The position numbers and the translations under genes were made by a program. Shown in pieces: positions 33,567-43,305 of a stretch of DNA of 64,000 nt; within the stretch, counting starts at the first letter, position 1, and each line of letters opens with the position of its first letter. The notes under the pieces were generated by a model. The model was not told where the DNA came from and did not search any database. It saw nothing but the letters and a program-made list of their open reading frames with translations. The stretch is taken from assembly GCA_007244375.1 (NCBI GenBank), contig SCVW01000045.1, forward strand, positions 62,001 through 126,000, in the 5' to 3' direction. This DNA is from Smithella sp. (GTDB taxonomy: Bacteria; Desulfobacterota; Syntrophia; Syntrophales; Smithellaceae).

Positions 33567-34835
33567 TTAATTAGTATGCGGTATCTGTGTCCATGCTTGT
33601 TTAATAATTTCGGGACAATATTTTGAGGTTGCAAGTTCTAAAGCCCGTCCTGATATTTCATCGACGAGTAATTTATCTGTCATTAGCCGGATACACGCTT
33701 CGGCAAAATGTCGGGCATCATCTTCTATAATTAAATGTTTTCCGTTTTCAACATCCAATCCCTCGGCACCTTTGGATGTTGATACAACAGGGACTTGATG
33801 GGCAAATGCTTCCAGTATTTTAATTCTGGTCCCGCCTCCACCACGGATAGGAGTTATAACTATATCAGCCATTTCATATTCCCGGTAAAGATCCTTTACC
33901 CAGCCTGTAAATTTTATTTCAGGGTATTTTTTTAATTGATCAATCCATTTATTTTCCTGGAGAGCTCCGGCAACACGTAATTCCCACGGTTGCCGGCTTT
34001 TTTCTTTGATTATGGGCACTATTTGATTTGCGAAAAATAACAAAGCATCAATATTGGGATAGTAACCCAGAGTTCCCACAAAAAGCATTGTAAATACCTT
34101 ATTAATCAGATGTTTTTTTGCGTTCTTGGGAATTGGCACGACATTCGGCAAGACAGAAATAACTTTATCAGGGAATCTGTTTTGAAGGGTATTTCGGTCA
34201 AGGTGCGAACATACAAAAATTTGATCATATTCCGGTATATTTTTTTTCTCTATGTTGAAATATATTTCTGCTTCTTTTTTTAGTTTTGATGCCTGAGTAA
34301 ATTCTCCGTTTCCGGAGAATAAGTTGCTAATCGACCTTCGTGTTTCTGATTCGATATCATCAATATCGAGAGAATAAAAAGAGTCGAGTCCGTTTTTCTT
34401 TAATGTTTTGGCTAGAGGCGTCAAGAAAAGTCTATACACATGAACGCGCTCAAATTTCATATGGGCAATCATTGTCAACGTTTTATCACGTCGCAGATGG
34501 TTACTGTCACCCGAATCTGCGATGAATGTCAAATCGTTGCCCTTGATAAAATGTTTTAGATTGTCATTTAAACTGCAGATACGATGCCATATACTGAATT
34601 TCCACCCCGAAAACCGATAGCGGCAAATGTAGTCTATGTTTTCGCAATATTTATTAATATTTCCATCATAAGCAGGCCTTCCGGCAGTAGTGCCCGCAAC
34701 AAGAAGATGTATTGAATATATTCGGCTGAGATTCACAAGCTGATAATATGGCCGCATGGCCAGGCCGGGACCGTTGGGAGAGGGAAGCATCGGAGAAATG
34801 AATAAAAGGTGTGGTTTTATTAATTTTGGAGCCAT
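33567..34835 (-). CDS. GT4-like glycosyltransferase
   Basis: The 422-residue GT-B enzyme starts LLFISPMLPSPNGPGLAMRPYYQLVNLSR and ends with the nucleotide-sugar binding loop RGGGGTRIKILEAFAHQVPVVSTSKGAEGLD. The middle FVCSHLDRNTLQNRFPDKVISVLPNVV is the common hinge region. Its ATG at 34835 lies inside the 3' end of the preceding GT2 gene, an overlap of 16 bases, which indicates coupling in the operon. The acceptor and donor are unknown. Confidence 0.87.
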   Translation of the reverse strand: MAPKLIKPHLLFISPMLPSPNGPGLAMRPYYQLVNLSRIYSIHLLVAGTTAGRPAYDGNINKYCENIDYICRYRFSGWKFSIWHRICSLNDNLKHFIKGNDLTFIADSGDSNHLRRDKTLTMIAHMKFERVHVYRLFLTPLAKTLKKNGLDSFYSLDIDDIESETRRSISNLFSGNGEFTQASKLKKEAEIYFNIEKKNIPEYDQIFVCSHLDRNTLQNRFPDKVISVLPNVVPIPKNAKKHLINKVFTMLFVGTLGYYPNIDALLFFANQIVPIIKEKSRQPWELRVAGALQENKWIDQLKKYPEIKFTGWVKDLYREYEMADIVITPIRGGGGTRIKILEAFAHQVPVVSTSKGAEGLDVENGKHLIIEDDARHFAEACIRLMTDKLLVDEISGRALELATSKYCPEIIKQAWTQIPHTN

Positions 34836-35791
34836 GCAAAATCCAGCGGCTTTCTTTTAAAAATTTTGTTTGTCAACATAATTCCATATCGATAAAGTCT
34901 TTTTCTTACCAGCAGATTTAATATTTTGGTTCCATAAAAAGGATTGCTTATTAAAAGTGCAATCATAGACGGTGAGTACCACGAATTGTCGGCTATCCGT
35001 TGGAATATTATTTTAAGTGTAAACTCGTTCCATTGATTTTTATTTTCCATTGAATCAAGCATAAATTTGATGTACGTTTCTTTAGATCGCGAAGGAGAAC
35101 CGTCCGGATGGAACGGATTATTTTTTAGAGTAATCTTGTCACTATGCTGCCGTACGCCGGAAAACGCAATATCCGTTGTTGCGAGTTTTTTTATTTTTTG
35201 AATAAGAGAAAACCAAAACAGCATGTCTTCACCATGCCAGATATCTTCTCTAAATCGCAGTGGCCCTATAGACTTTCTTTTGACTATACAAGATCCTATA
35301 GTAATACCGTTTATTAGCATAGTAGTTATAGGATCTTTTTTGTATTGTTTGAGATTAATTGCTCCAATGGCATCCTGAGGGTAAAAAACAGGCGAACCTT
35401 CTCTAAAACAAACCGCTCGTGCAATAACCATTTCTGCATTTTCTTCAAGTCTGATACTTTTATAACATGCTTCAATAAAATCAGGTGCAAGAATATCGTC
35501 GTCATCCAAAAAAAATATCCAGTCTCCTCTGGATTTTTCAATTCCTATATTGCGTGCGTATCCCGGTCCTTTGTTTGACTGAAGACGGATAAGGTTAATT
35601 ATATTGTGGCTATTTTCAATTTTGGAAATTTCAAATGAGTGTTCGGAGCTGGAGCCGTTATCAATTATTATAATTTCAGAAGCAGAATATGTTTGCTTCA
35701 AAACGGACTTTACGGCTTGCTCAAGCAATTTCGGCCGGTTATAAGTCGGTATAATAACGGAAACACTAAACTGTTGTATAATTTTTTTCAT
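34820..35791 (-). CDS. Family 2 glycosyltransferase
   Basis: The N-terminus SVSVIIPTYNRPKLLEQAVKSVLKQTY is the classic GT2 start, IIDNGSS and FFLDDDDILAPDFIEAC give the metal-binding DxD-type motif, and GEDMLFWFSLIQK provides the catalytic base region. A hydrophobic segment near the end may touch the membrane. The frame opens at ATG 35821, ten codons earlier, but the ATG at 35791 is preferred since the GT2 fold begins shortly after; neither has a strong ribosome site. It is the first gene of the four-gene minus-strand operon. Confidence 0.88.
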   Translation of the reverse strand: MKKIIQQFSVSVIIPTYNRPKLLEQAVKSVLKQTYSASEIIIIDNGSSSEHSFEISKIENSHNIINLIRLQSNKGPGYARNIGIEKSRGDWIFFLDDDDILAPDFIEACYKSIRLEENAEMVIARAVCFREGSPVFYPQDAIGAINLKQYKKDPITTMLINGITIGSCIVKRKSIGPLRFREDIWHGEDMLFWFSLIQKIKKLATTDIAFSGVRQHSDKITLKNNPFHPDGSPSRSKETYIKFMLDSMENKNQWNEFTLKIIFQRIADNSWYSPSMIALLISNPFYGTKILNLLVRKRLYRYGIMLTNKIFKRKPLDFAWLQN

Positions 35792-35964
35792 ATGAGAAAG
35801 AATATAATAAATAACGGTCATTTAAGTCAATGAAATCTTAATTTTACCTAAGTAAAAAATAAAAATTAAATCAAATTACTTCATGATATAAAGAATAAAC
35901 ATGACTTGCCGATTTTTGTATATCATTTTAAATCGGGTAACAAGACAGTCAAGGAATGATTATT

Positions 35965-36828
35965 ATGAAAGAGGCTCTGAGAATAAAATTTGTTGACCAT
36001 TATGAAGGTTTTGAACCAGAGAAAAATTTTTTCTGAGATCTTTTATCGGCAAAATATAATCTACAATTATCAGATCAACCGGAAATTCTATTTTACACGT
36101 CTTTTGACCGTTCTCATGTAAACTTCGGATGCCTGAAAATCTACTGGACAGGTTAGAACCGCAGGCCGGATTTTAATCAGTGCGATTTTGCTTTTATTTT
36201 TGATGAACACAGCCCGGACGGGAACAACTACAGACTACCGCTTTATGTTCATTATCCGCATGCTTACGGCTTGGGTGATTTAAGTTGCATTACGAACAGA
36301 GATCTGGGCAAAGTTGATGTGGATAAAGTTCGCCTTCAGAAAACAAAGTTCTGCAATATGGTCGTGTCCAATGCCAAAAGAGACAAAAAATGCGAAGAGT
36401 TTTTTATAAGTTGTCAAAATATAAAAAAGTTGATTCAGGAGGAGGATATCTTAACAATATTAGGAGGCCCAGTGCCGGACAAGCTTGAATTTATCAAAGA
36501 TTACAAATTTACGATGTCTTTTGAAAATTCCTCATATCCCGGGTACACGACAGAGAAAATAATAGAGACCATGTTTGTGATGAGCATACCTGTTTACTGG
36601 GGCAATCCCAGCATTGCAATTGAATTCAATCCGGGAAGTTTTATAAAACAGCATGATTTTAAAAATGTTGATGAAGCAATCCGGACCATTTTTATGGAAA
36701 TTATTGAAAACAGAAATAATTTTATTCCGGTAGCCGGTACATGGCGATATTACCCACAATACATAATTGCAAAATTAAAGGATGCGTGTGTGTTTTTGTT
36801 GAAAAATATGAATTTTAGAATTATATAG
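35965..36828 (+). pseudogene. GT10 alpha-1,3-fucosyltransferase-like gene with two in-frame stops
   Basis: A single reading frame from ATG 35965 (with AAGGA upstream) to 36828 encodes a GT10 fucosyltransferase except for two stop codons: TGA at 36034-36036 after residue 23, and TAG at 36154-36156 after WTG. The C-terminal half is well conserved: YKFTMSFENSSYPGYTTEKI, IPVYWGNPSI and FNPGSFI are GT10 hallmarks; the region after the TAG reads NRRPDFNQCDFAFIFDEHSP as in the family, where the residue at TAG is normally Glu (GAG to TAG). No frameshift is needed, so decay looks recent, or both stops are read through. The gene is oriented opposite to the glycosyltransferase operon. Confidence 0.8.
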
Positions 36829-36937
36829 CTCCGATCAATTGTACATGAGATTAATAGAATCGATTACTAAATATTATTTTGACAAATATTTTACATAATA
36901 ATTCTGGGTTTTTTTAAAATTGTTGATTAATTGTTAA

Positions 36938-36966
36938 AAAGTAGGTAGGTATTACATACTTACTTT
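36938..36966. promoter_or_regulatory. Inverted repeat upstream of the acyl-CoA synthetase gene
   Basis: AAAGTAGGTA (36938-36947) and TACTTACTTT (36957-36966) are inverted copies with one mismatch, separated by nine bases and ending 24 bases before the start codon. It may be an operator or an RNA hairpin. Confidence 0.35.
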
Positions 36967-36990
36967 AAATTTTAATAAAGGAAACCGGTC

Positions 36991-39150
36991 ATGAATGAAA
37001 ATCCACTGCATTCTCTAATGAATCCCAAATCTATAGCGGTTGTAGGAGCAAACAATAGCCCCGTGAAAATGGGCACAGTTATGGCGCTTAATATTCTAAA
37101 ACAAGGTTATCAGGGTAAGTTTTTTCCGATTCATCCCAAGGAAAAGATGATTTTAGGACACGAAGCTTATCCATCAGTGGAAGCGCTGCCGGAAATTCCC
37201 GATCTGGCAATGCTGATAGTTCCCGCAAAAGAAGTCGCTTCAATTCTGGAACGTTTCGGCAAAATCGGCACGAAACACGCAATAGTGATTACTGCTGGTT
37301 TTAAAGAAACGGGAAATAAAGGAAGGGACATGGAAAAACAAATCGCTGAAATGGCCAAACGCTACGGGATGCGTTTTGTCGGTCCTAATTGTATGGGAAT
37401 AATCAACTCTCAAATTGAGTTAAACACAACCGTGTTACCTATGGTCAAGGAACCTGGTCTGCTGGGCTTCGCTTCTCAAAGTGGCACTTACGTGAGTCAG
37501 GTCCTTCCATATCTGAGAAAAAGAGGAATCCGGTTTAGCAAAGCAATCAGCCTTGGTAATGAAGCCAATGTAAATATGGTTGATGCTCTGGAATATTTGG
37601 GCGAAGATGAGCAGACTAAAGCCATAATCCTTTATATAGAAGGAATCCGCGAAGGGGAAAGATTTTTGGAGGTTGCCCGCAGGATCACGCCTTATAAACC
37701 TATATTAGCCCAATATGTAGGCGGCTCTTCTTCCGGCGCGCGCGCAAGTCTCAGCCATACAGGAGCCATGACCGGTCCTGATTTTCTATATGACGGACTT
37801 TTTAAGCAAGCCGGCATAATTCGCGTGTATTCTATTGAAGATCTTTATTCGCATGGCTGGACACTGGCAACTCAGCCGCCTATGCGCGGCAACCGTGTCG
37901 GTATCATGACCAACTCCGGTGGTCCTTCTTCAACCATTGCCTACACCTCCGATTCAGTCGGTTTGCAGGTTCCACGTTTTTCTGACGGGCTGCAAAAAGA
38001 AATAAGAAAGCATATCGAACCTTACGCTTCTGCAGCGAATCCGATCGATATGACTTTCGATTTGAGAATGGAAAATCTTACTGTCATCCTTCCGGAGCTG
38101 ATGATGAAAAGTGGTGAGGTGGATGCCATTGTTCTGCATGGAGTAATGATGAGCGGTTACATGCGCGAAGTTTATCCTCACCTTAAGGAAATGGCCGGCA
38201 ACATTTCACTGGAGGAATTTTTAAAATACGGCCAGCCTATTATACCGGGGGCTTTAGAGCTGCCTCATAAGTACAAAATGCCGTTGTTGATATCTACTTT
38301 TTTTGATTGGGAAGATAATTATATGACAGGTTATCGTGATACAAACACGCCGGTTTTTTATTGTCCGGAAGATACTGCAAGAGCATTGGGCTCTCTTTAT
38401 CGGTATACACAAATAAAAGAACGCAAGCCTTTCTCCAAAATCAATCTTCCGGCGGGAAACAAACTTGCATCCAGCCTTATTAAACAGGCAAAAACAAATA
38501 GTCAAAAAGCTCTGGATGAATATGCGGCCAAGAAATTACTTTTCTCTTATGGTGTGTCTATAACAAAAGAAGAATTGGCAAAAACAGTTGAAGAGGCAAT
38601 TGCCGCCGCCGCAAAAATCGGCTATCCGGTAGCGATGAAAGCCTGCCATTGGGAAATAATGCATAAAAGCGGTAAAGGCCTTATAGCTTTGAATGTTGAG
38701 GATGAAACCGTACTGAAAAAGGAATTTCAGAATATTCAAAAGAATGCGGGAAGAAAGGAGCCGGTGCTGATTCAGGAAATGCTGAAAGGGAACAGGGAAT
38801 TTATGGCCGGTATGACGCGTTTTGCCGGATTCGGTCCCTGCGTTATTTTCGGTCTCGGTGGAATTTTTACTGAGGTTTACAATGATACAACTTTACGTCT
38901 GGCTCCGCTTGGCGATGCAGACGTTCAGGAGATGTTTTCCGATATCCGAGCGAATAAACTGCTTGGTGAGTTTAGAGGTATGCCGAAAGTCGCAACAGAT
39001 AAGCTTTTTCAGATAATTCAAGCGGTGGGGAATGTCGCCTTGTTGCATCCGGAAATAGCTGAAATAGATCTCAACCCGATTATCATCAATGGGGCAGAAC
39101 CGGTTATTGCCGACGCTCTAATAGTACTGGAAGACAATACTAAGCCCTAG
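36991..39150 (+). CDS. ADP-forming acyl-CoA synthetase (acetate-CoA ligase family)
   Basis: The 719-residue protein combines the alpha and beta parts of ADP-forming acetyl-CoA synthetase. The N-terminal CoA-binding domain begins PKSIAVVGANNSPVKMG; the ligase domain holds GPNCMGIINS, SQSGTYVSQ and the phosphohistidine region SLSHTGAMTG; the C-terminus is an ATP-grasp domain (KLLFSYGVSITKEELAKTVEEA, YPVAMKAC, VIFGLGGIFTEVYND, EIDLNPIIIN). Enzymes of this type make ATP from ADP, phosphate and an acyl-CoA, saving energy in fermenting and syntrophic organisms, or run in reverse; the acyl group is not decided by sequence. AAAGGAAA precedes ATG 36991. Confidence 0.9.
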   Translation: MNENPLHSLMNPKSIAVVGANNSPVKMGTVMALNILKQGYQGKFFPIHPKEKMILGHEAYPSVEALPEIPDLAMLIVPAKEVASILERFGKIGTKHAIVITAGFKETGNKGRDMEKQIAEMAKRYGMRFVGPNCMGIINSQIELNTTVLPMVKEPGLLGFASQSGTYVSQVLPYLRKRGIRFSKAISLGNEANVNMVDALEYLGEDEQTKAIILYIEGIREGERFLEVARRITPYKPILAQYVGGSSSGARASLSHTGAMTGPDFLYDGLFKQAGIIRVYSIEDLYSHGWTLATQPPMRGNRVGIMTNSGGPSSTIAYTSDSVGLQVPRFSDGLQKEIRKHIEPYASAANPIDMTFDLRMENLTVILPELMMKSGEVDAIVLHGVMMSGYMREVYPHLKEMAGNISLEEFLKYGQPIIPGALELPHKYKMPLLISTFFDWEDNYMTGYRDTNTPVFYCPEDTARALGSLYRYTQIKERKPFSKINLPAGNKLASSLIKQAKTNSQKALDEYAAKKLLFSYGVSITKEELAKTVEEAIAAAAKIGYPVAMKACHWEIMHKSGKGLIALNVEDETVLKKEFQNIQKNAGRKEPVLIQEMLKGNREFMAGMTRFAGFGPCVIFGLGGIFTEVYNDTTLRLAPLGDADVQEMFSDIRANKLLGEFRGMPKVATDKLFQIIQAVGNVALLHPEIAEIDLNPIIINGAEPVIADALIVLEDNTKP

Positions 39151-40316
39151 CTTTTTTTATTTGATTTCTTGAGCAGATCGCCCAGTGTACCCATGGCCTT
39201 CGGTGATTTGGTGATATAATTACGGAAGTCTTCTTCATTGCCTGTGGTAGAAGTATCCTTATCGCTACCAGCCAGATCAAGCGAAATCTTTTTGTTTTCG
39301 CGGTCGATCTTTTCAATCTTCACCTCGATGTCTTCTCCGGCTTTTATCACGTCGCCGGCGTGCTTGATCTTTTTGCCGCGCGCCAGTTTGGAAATATGCA
39401 CAAGCCCTTCCACTCCGGCTTTTATTGTAACGAAAGCTCCGAAATTGGTCAGATGAGAAATCTTGCCTTTCAGCACGTTTCCTTCGGCGTATTTTCTCAT
39501 AGCTTCATCCCACGGATTAGGAAGAGTTGCTTTGGTGGATAAGGTAATGCGATTATTTTCCCAATCAAGGTTAATGATGACACCATCGACCTTGTCGCCG
39601 GGAGAATAGAGAACTTTGGGATCGTCAATTTTCCCCCATCCCATTTCCGAAATAGGCAGCAGAGCCTGAACCCCGCCAAGATCGACAAAAGCGCCGAATT
39701 TCTGCACGTTTGTGACAACACCGCTTACGGTCATCCCCTTTTGCAGGGAATTTTTCAGCGCGGCGATTTTTTCTTTTTCCATTTTTTCTAAAAGAGGACG
39801 GCGGGAGAGAATGATATTTCTTCCGTTTTCCGAATATTCGGCAACGACAAAATCAAATTTTTTACCGATATAAGAAGCGGCATCGTCTATTTTTTTTATA
39901 TCCATCAGCGAATAAGGGCAAAACCCGCTGACGTTTTGATTAATCCTAACGGAAAAGCCTCCTTTTATTTCTTTCTCTACCGTTGCATTCATGGGCATTT
40001 GATTTTTGTATGCGTCGAACAGAAAATCGTTAACGTTTTTACTTGTCAGCAATTTAGTCGTAAAAAGCTTTTCCCCATGACGTGAAGAAAGAAAATAAGC
40101 AGTAATTGGATCACCTTCTTTTACTGTGAGATTGCCATCTTCGTCCAAGAGATCTTTTTTATCAAGGTAACCTTCGCTTTTTGCTCCAAGGTCTATAAAT
40201 ATCCAATCCGGTGTAATTTTCACGACAACAGAATCAATTCTTTCTCCTGCAGAAAAACGCCGGGGAGTAAGATTTGTTTCATTAAGTAATTCTGAAAAAC
40301 TTTTTGTTTCTTCCAT
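39147..40316 (-). CDS. S1-repeat RNA-binding protein
   Basis: About four S1 RNA-binding repeats are visible, near residues 25-95, 105-175, 190-262 and 278-347, with typical endings such as GAFVDLGGVQALLPISEM and GAFVTIKAGVEGLVHISKLA. At 389 residues it is shorter than ribosomal protein S1 of most Proteobacteria (six repeats) and resembles the four-repeat S1-like proteins of other lineages. It probably binds mRNA; whether it is the main ribosomal S1 cannot be told. AAAGGAATAAA precedes ATG 40316. Its 3' end overlaps the converging synthetase gene by four bases. Confidence 0.88.
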   Translation of the reverse strand: MEETKSFSELLNETNLTPRRFSAGERIDSVVVKITPDWIFIDLGAKSEGYLDKKDLLDEDGNLTVKEGDPITAYFLSSRHGEKLFTTKLLTSKNVNDFLFDAYKNQMPMNATVEKEIKGGFSVRINQNVSGFCPYSLMDIKKIDDAASYIGKKFDFVVAEYSENGRNIILSRRPLLEKMEKEKIAALKNSLQKGMTVSGVVTNVQKFGAFVDLGGVQALLPISEMGWGKIDDPKVLYSPGDKVDGVIINLDWENNRITLSTKATLPNPWDEAMRKYAEGNVLKGKISHLTNFGAFVTIKAGVEGLVHISKLARGKKIKHAGDVIKAGEDIEVKIEKIDRENKKISLDLAGSDKDTSTTGNEEDFRNYITKSPKAMGTLGDLLKKSNKKS

Positions 40317-40441
40317 TTTATTCCTTTCTTGATATCACACACCTGAAATACGATTTGGTGCTCCGATAACATAAAAAACTGGAAATTTAAACAAATATGT
40401 ATTATGAAACAGCCAACAATATGTAAGAGGTTAGAATACTT

Positions 40442-41776
40442 ATGCGTTTTGAAATTTCTCGCGGCGGTAGCGGGCTGACATATGAAATCCGTAATATCGT
40501 TCTTATCGCTAATAAGCTCAGGGAGTTGGGCGTTAATGTAATCTGGGAGAATATCGGCGATCCGGTGCAAAAGGGAGAAAAAATTCCCGACTGGATGAAA
40601 GAAGTCCTTACCGAAATAATCAAAGATGATGCGTCTTTCGCTTATTCGCCGACAAAAGGTGTTGATTCTACAAGAAAATTTCTTGCCGAGCGTCTCAACG
40701 GACGCGGCAAGGTGCAAATTACGCCGGAAGATATAATCTTCTTTAACGGTTTAGGTGATGCCATTGCACGTGCTTACAGCTCTATTCAAGTTGACGCCCG
40801 TATGATTATGCCGGAACCGACCTATTCCACACACTTCATGGCGGAAGTTCTGCACGCTTCGTTTCCACCTAATACCTATCGTTTGAATCCCTATAACGGC
40901 TGGTCTCCGGATATGCGGGAACTGGAACAGAAAGTGAGAAGCCACAAAGCGATTGTTGGAATTCTGGTTATTAATCCCGATAATCCGACAGGTTTTGTTT
41001 ATCCTGAAGAAACATTGAGGCAAGTCGTGAGGATTGCCAAAGAAAACGATCTTTTTGTTGTTTTTGACGAAACTTACATTAATATTGTTTTTAACGGTAA
41101 AAAAACCGTTCCGCTTTCCGATATTGTCGGTAATGTTCCGGCAATCAGCATGAAAGGAATTTCCAAGGAACTTCCGTGGCCCGGTTCGCGTTGTGGCTGG
41201 ATGGAAGTATACAACGCCGGTAAGGATCCTATTTTCGATCGTTTCATTAACACAATTCTGCATCAGAAAATGTCGGAGGTTTGTTCAACCACTCTTCCGC
41301 AACTGGCGATTCCCAGAATAATGACACATCCGAAATATCAGGATTACCTGAATGAACGTAAAAAGCACTATGAAAAACTTTCGCATATAGCTTATGACAT
41401 TTTAAAAGACGTTCCCTGCCTGATGGTTAATAAAACAAATGGTGCGTTTTATATGACCATTGTTTTCAACGAATCCGGACTAAACAGTAATCAGAGGCTT
41501 CATATTAAAAACAAGGAAGTAAGGGAATTTGTAGAGACTCTGGTTAAGGAACCTATCGAACACGATAAAAGATTCGTTTATTATCTTCTGGCTGCAACCG
41601 GAATTTGCGTGGTTCCTCTGACATCTTTCTTTACTTCTTTACTAGGATTTCGCATGACATTATTGGACAAAGACGAAGCGGAATTCGAATATGTGATAAA
41701 AACCATCGCCGAAAAGTTTACCGAATACACGAATTCGTCCAACAAGAGCATACAGACGGCGATAAATTTATCTTGA
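40442..41776 (+). CDS. Class I/II PLP-dependent aminotransferase
   Basis: A fold type I aminotransferase of 444 residues. The cofactor site is seen as FVVFDETYIN, INPDNPTGFVYPEE and the lysine region SMKGISKELPWPGSRCGWM, with the PLP lysine in SMKGISK or SKEL and the conserved Arg shortly after. FAYSPTKGVDSTRKFLAERL is the usual substrate-side motif. The amino donor is unknown; it is not an obvious AspC or AlaT orthologue. GTAAGAGG lies before ATG 40442. The gene is divergent from the S1-repeat gene and 99 bases before a methyltransferase gene. Confidence 0.85.
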   Translation: MRFEISRGGSGLTYEIRNIVLIANKLRELGVNVIWENIGDPVQKGEKIPDWMKEVLTEIIKDDASFAYSPTKGVDSTRKFLAERLNGRGKVQITPEDIIFFNGLGDAIARAYSSIQVDARMIMPEPTYSTHFMAEVLHASFPPNTYRLNPYNGWSPDMRELEQKVRSHKAIVGILVINPDNPTGFVYPEETLRQVVRIAKENDLFVVFDETYINIVFNGKKTVPLSDIVGNVPAISMKGISKELPWPGSRCGWMEVYNAGKDPIFDRFINTILHQKMSEVCSTTLPQLAIPRIMTHPKYQDYLNERKKHYEKLSHIAYDILKDVPCLMVNKTNGAFYMTIVFNESGLNSNQRLHIKNKEVREFVETLVKEPIEHDKRFVYYLLAATGICVVPLTSFFTSLLGFRMTLLDKDEAEFEYVIKTIAEKFTEYTNSSNKSIQTAINLS

Positions 41777-41875
41777 GGAACATTTCCGAATAGCAATTGA
41801 AAGAATTTCCTTGAAAATGTTCTGCATTAAACAAGATTACACTTTCTGATTAACTGCGTGCAGAATAAATATATC

Positions 41876-42487
41876 ATGAATATTCCCCTGCAAAAAATCT
41901 ATGATGGTTTTGCCCAAACGTATGAAAAGAACCGTGAACTTTTTGACATGACGGAAGTCTTCAATTCTTTTTATGAAGGACTGGGATCAAAAAAGGGCAA
42001 GCTGCTTGATTTGGGATGCGGTGCCGGCGAACCGTTTCCCCGATTATTTATTGATCGTGGCTGGAATGTTACAGGTGTTGATTTTTCCGGGAAAATGCTT
42101 GAGCTTGCAACGAAATATGCTCCGGAGATGAAAACTATCCAGGCCGATATGCTGGAAGTTGAATTTGAACCGAATCAGTTTGACGCCATTACGGCAATTT
42201 ATAGTCTGTTTCATGTTCCCAGCGTTAATCATGGTGCATTGTTTGAAAAATTTTATCAATGGCTTGCCCCGAAAGGCAAATCGTTGTTTACTTACGCGAC
42301 AAAAGAATATACCGGTCAGACTGAATTTGACGGTTACAAAGAATTCATGGGGCAAAAGCTTTATTACAGCCATAAAAATCCCGAAAAATTATATGATGAT
42401 CTGGAAGAAATAGGTTTTAATATCGAATCGAAGATTTATCGTGAAATCGGTGGAGAAACATTTCTTTGGGTTAAAATCAGTAAATGA
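41876..42487 (+). CDS. Class I SAM-dependent methyltransferase
   Basis: The SAM motif LLDLGCGAGEPFPRLFI and the following GVDFSGKMLELATKYAP, QADMLEVEF and DAITAIYSLFHVP give a standard small-molecule methyltransferase of about 203 residues. The frame is open from a GTG at 41858, but ATG 41876 is taken as start; neither has a ribosome site, so this is uncertain. The substrate is unknown. The next gene overlaps or follows within 20 bases, suggesting a shared transcript. Confidence 0.82.
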   Translation: MNIPLQKIYDGFAQTYEKNRELFDMTEVFNSFYEGLGSKKGKLLDLGCGAGEPFPRLFIDRGWNVTGVDFSGKMLELATKYAPEMKTIQADMLEVEFEPNQFDAITAIYSLFHVPSVNHGALFEKFYQWLAPKGKSLFTYATKEYTGQTEFDGYKEFMGQKLYYSHKNPEKLYDDLEEIGFNIESKIYREIGGETFLWVKISK

Positions 42488-42506
42488 TTACAAAAATGGT
42501 ATAGTA

Positions 42507-43121
42507 ATGTTATCGAAACAATATCACCTTGCATTGCTTATAATAGTATTAACCTTCTGGATTTGGTCTGGTATCGGACCGCACGATACCCGGTTCACCT
42601 GGGTTTTGGAAACATTTCCGATAATGATTGCTCTGCCGATTATATTAATCACGTACAAAAGATTTCCGCTAACCAGTTTAACTTATACTCTTATTGCTGT
42701 TCACTCCATGATTCTCATGCTGGGTGGTCACTATTCCTATGCCAAAGTACCTCTGGGTTTCTGGATGGAAGACTGGTTCGGATGGACTCGCAACAATTAC
42801 GATAAAATCGGGCATTTCATGCAGGGTTTCGGCCCGGCCATATACACACGTGAAATTCTGGCACGGACATCTCCGCTCAGGCGCGGCAAGTGGCTTGGTT
42901 TCATATCTGTAGCCGTGCCTCTGGCTTTTTCAGCTTTATACGAAATTATTGAATGGGTAGCTTCTCTATCCAATCCGACAGATACGGAGGCATTTCTTGG
43001 GACGCAGGGCTACATCTGGGATACGCAAACCGATATGTTCTGGTGTCTGATAGGTTCAATTGCTGCAATTTCATTGCTTGCGAAACTGCATAATAAATAC
43101 TTGTCAAAAATCGGCGCGTAA
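42507..43121 (+). CDS. DUF2238 membrane protein
   Basis: The 204-residue protein has about six hydrophobic segments. HYSYAKVPLG, the loop NNYDKIGHFMQGFGPAIYTREIL and the final YEIIEWVASLSNPTDTEAFLGTQGYIWDTQTDM match DUF2238 (YjdF-like) inner-membrane proteins, of unknown function. The frame is open from 42441, within the preceding gene, but the ATG at 42507 is chosen because the hydrophobic protein begins there. Only a weak ribosome site is seen. Confidence 0.85.
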   Translation: MLSKQYHLALLIIVLTFWIWSGIGPHDTRFTWVLETFPIMIALPIILITYKRFPLTSLTYTLIAVHSMILMLGGHYSYAKVPLGFWMEDWFGWTRNNYDKIGHFMQGFGPAIYTREILARTSPLRRGKWLGFISVAVPLAFSALYEIIEWVASLSNPTDTEAFLGTQGYIWDTQTDMFWCLIGSIAAISLLAKLHNKYLSKIGA

Positions 43122-43197
43122 TGGATTTTGGGACAACTGGGAATAACGAAAATTATCAAAATCAGTTTTTCCAAAAACTAAATTTGATTTCTAAAAC

Positions 43198-43239
43198 ATA
43201 AAGAGCAGAAGGTATTTAACAAAACCTTCTGCTCTTTAT
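43198..43239. terminator. Strong bidirectional terminator hairpin
   Basis: ATAAAGAGCAGAAGGT (43198-43213) and its exact inverted complement (43224-43239) form a 16-pair stem with a ten-base loop and A/T-rich flanks. It lies between the converging DUF2238 and RRM-protein genes and can stop transcription in both directions. Confidence 0.85.
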
Positions 43240-43250
43240 TTGTAAATTAC

Positions 43251-43277
43251 TGGATTCCCGCCTACGCGAGAATGACG
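43251..43277. repeat. Dispersed palindromic repeat, copy 1
   Basis: TGGATTCCCGCCTACGCGAG followed by AATGACG is a degenerate palindrome of the common bacterial ATTCCCG/CGGGAAT intergenic type. An inverted second copy with strong similarity lies between the two tRNA-Ser genes (48428-48455). Confidence 0.6.
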
Positions 43278-43305
43278 CTGAATATGTGTTACTGGCGTAA
43301 TAATT

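Noticed and set aside
35965-36828. Selenocysteine or pyrrolysine recoding of the two stops in the fucosyltransferase gene
   Set aside because: The two stops are of different type, one stands at a normal glutamate position and no insertion element was seen; decay is simpler.
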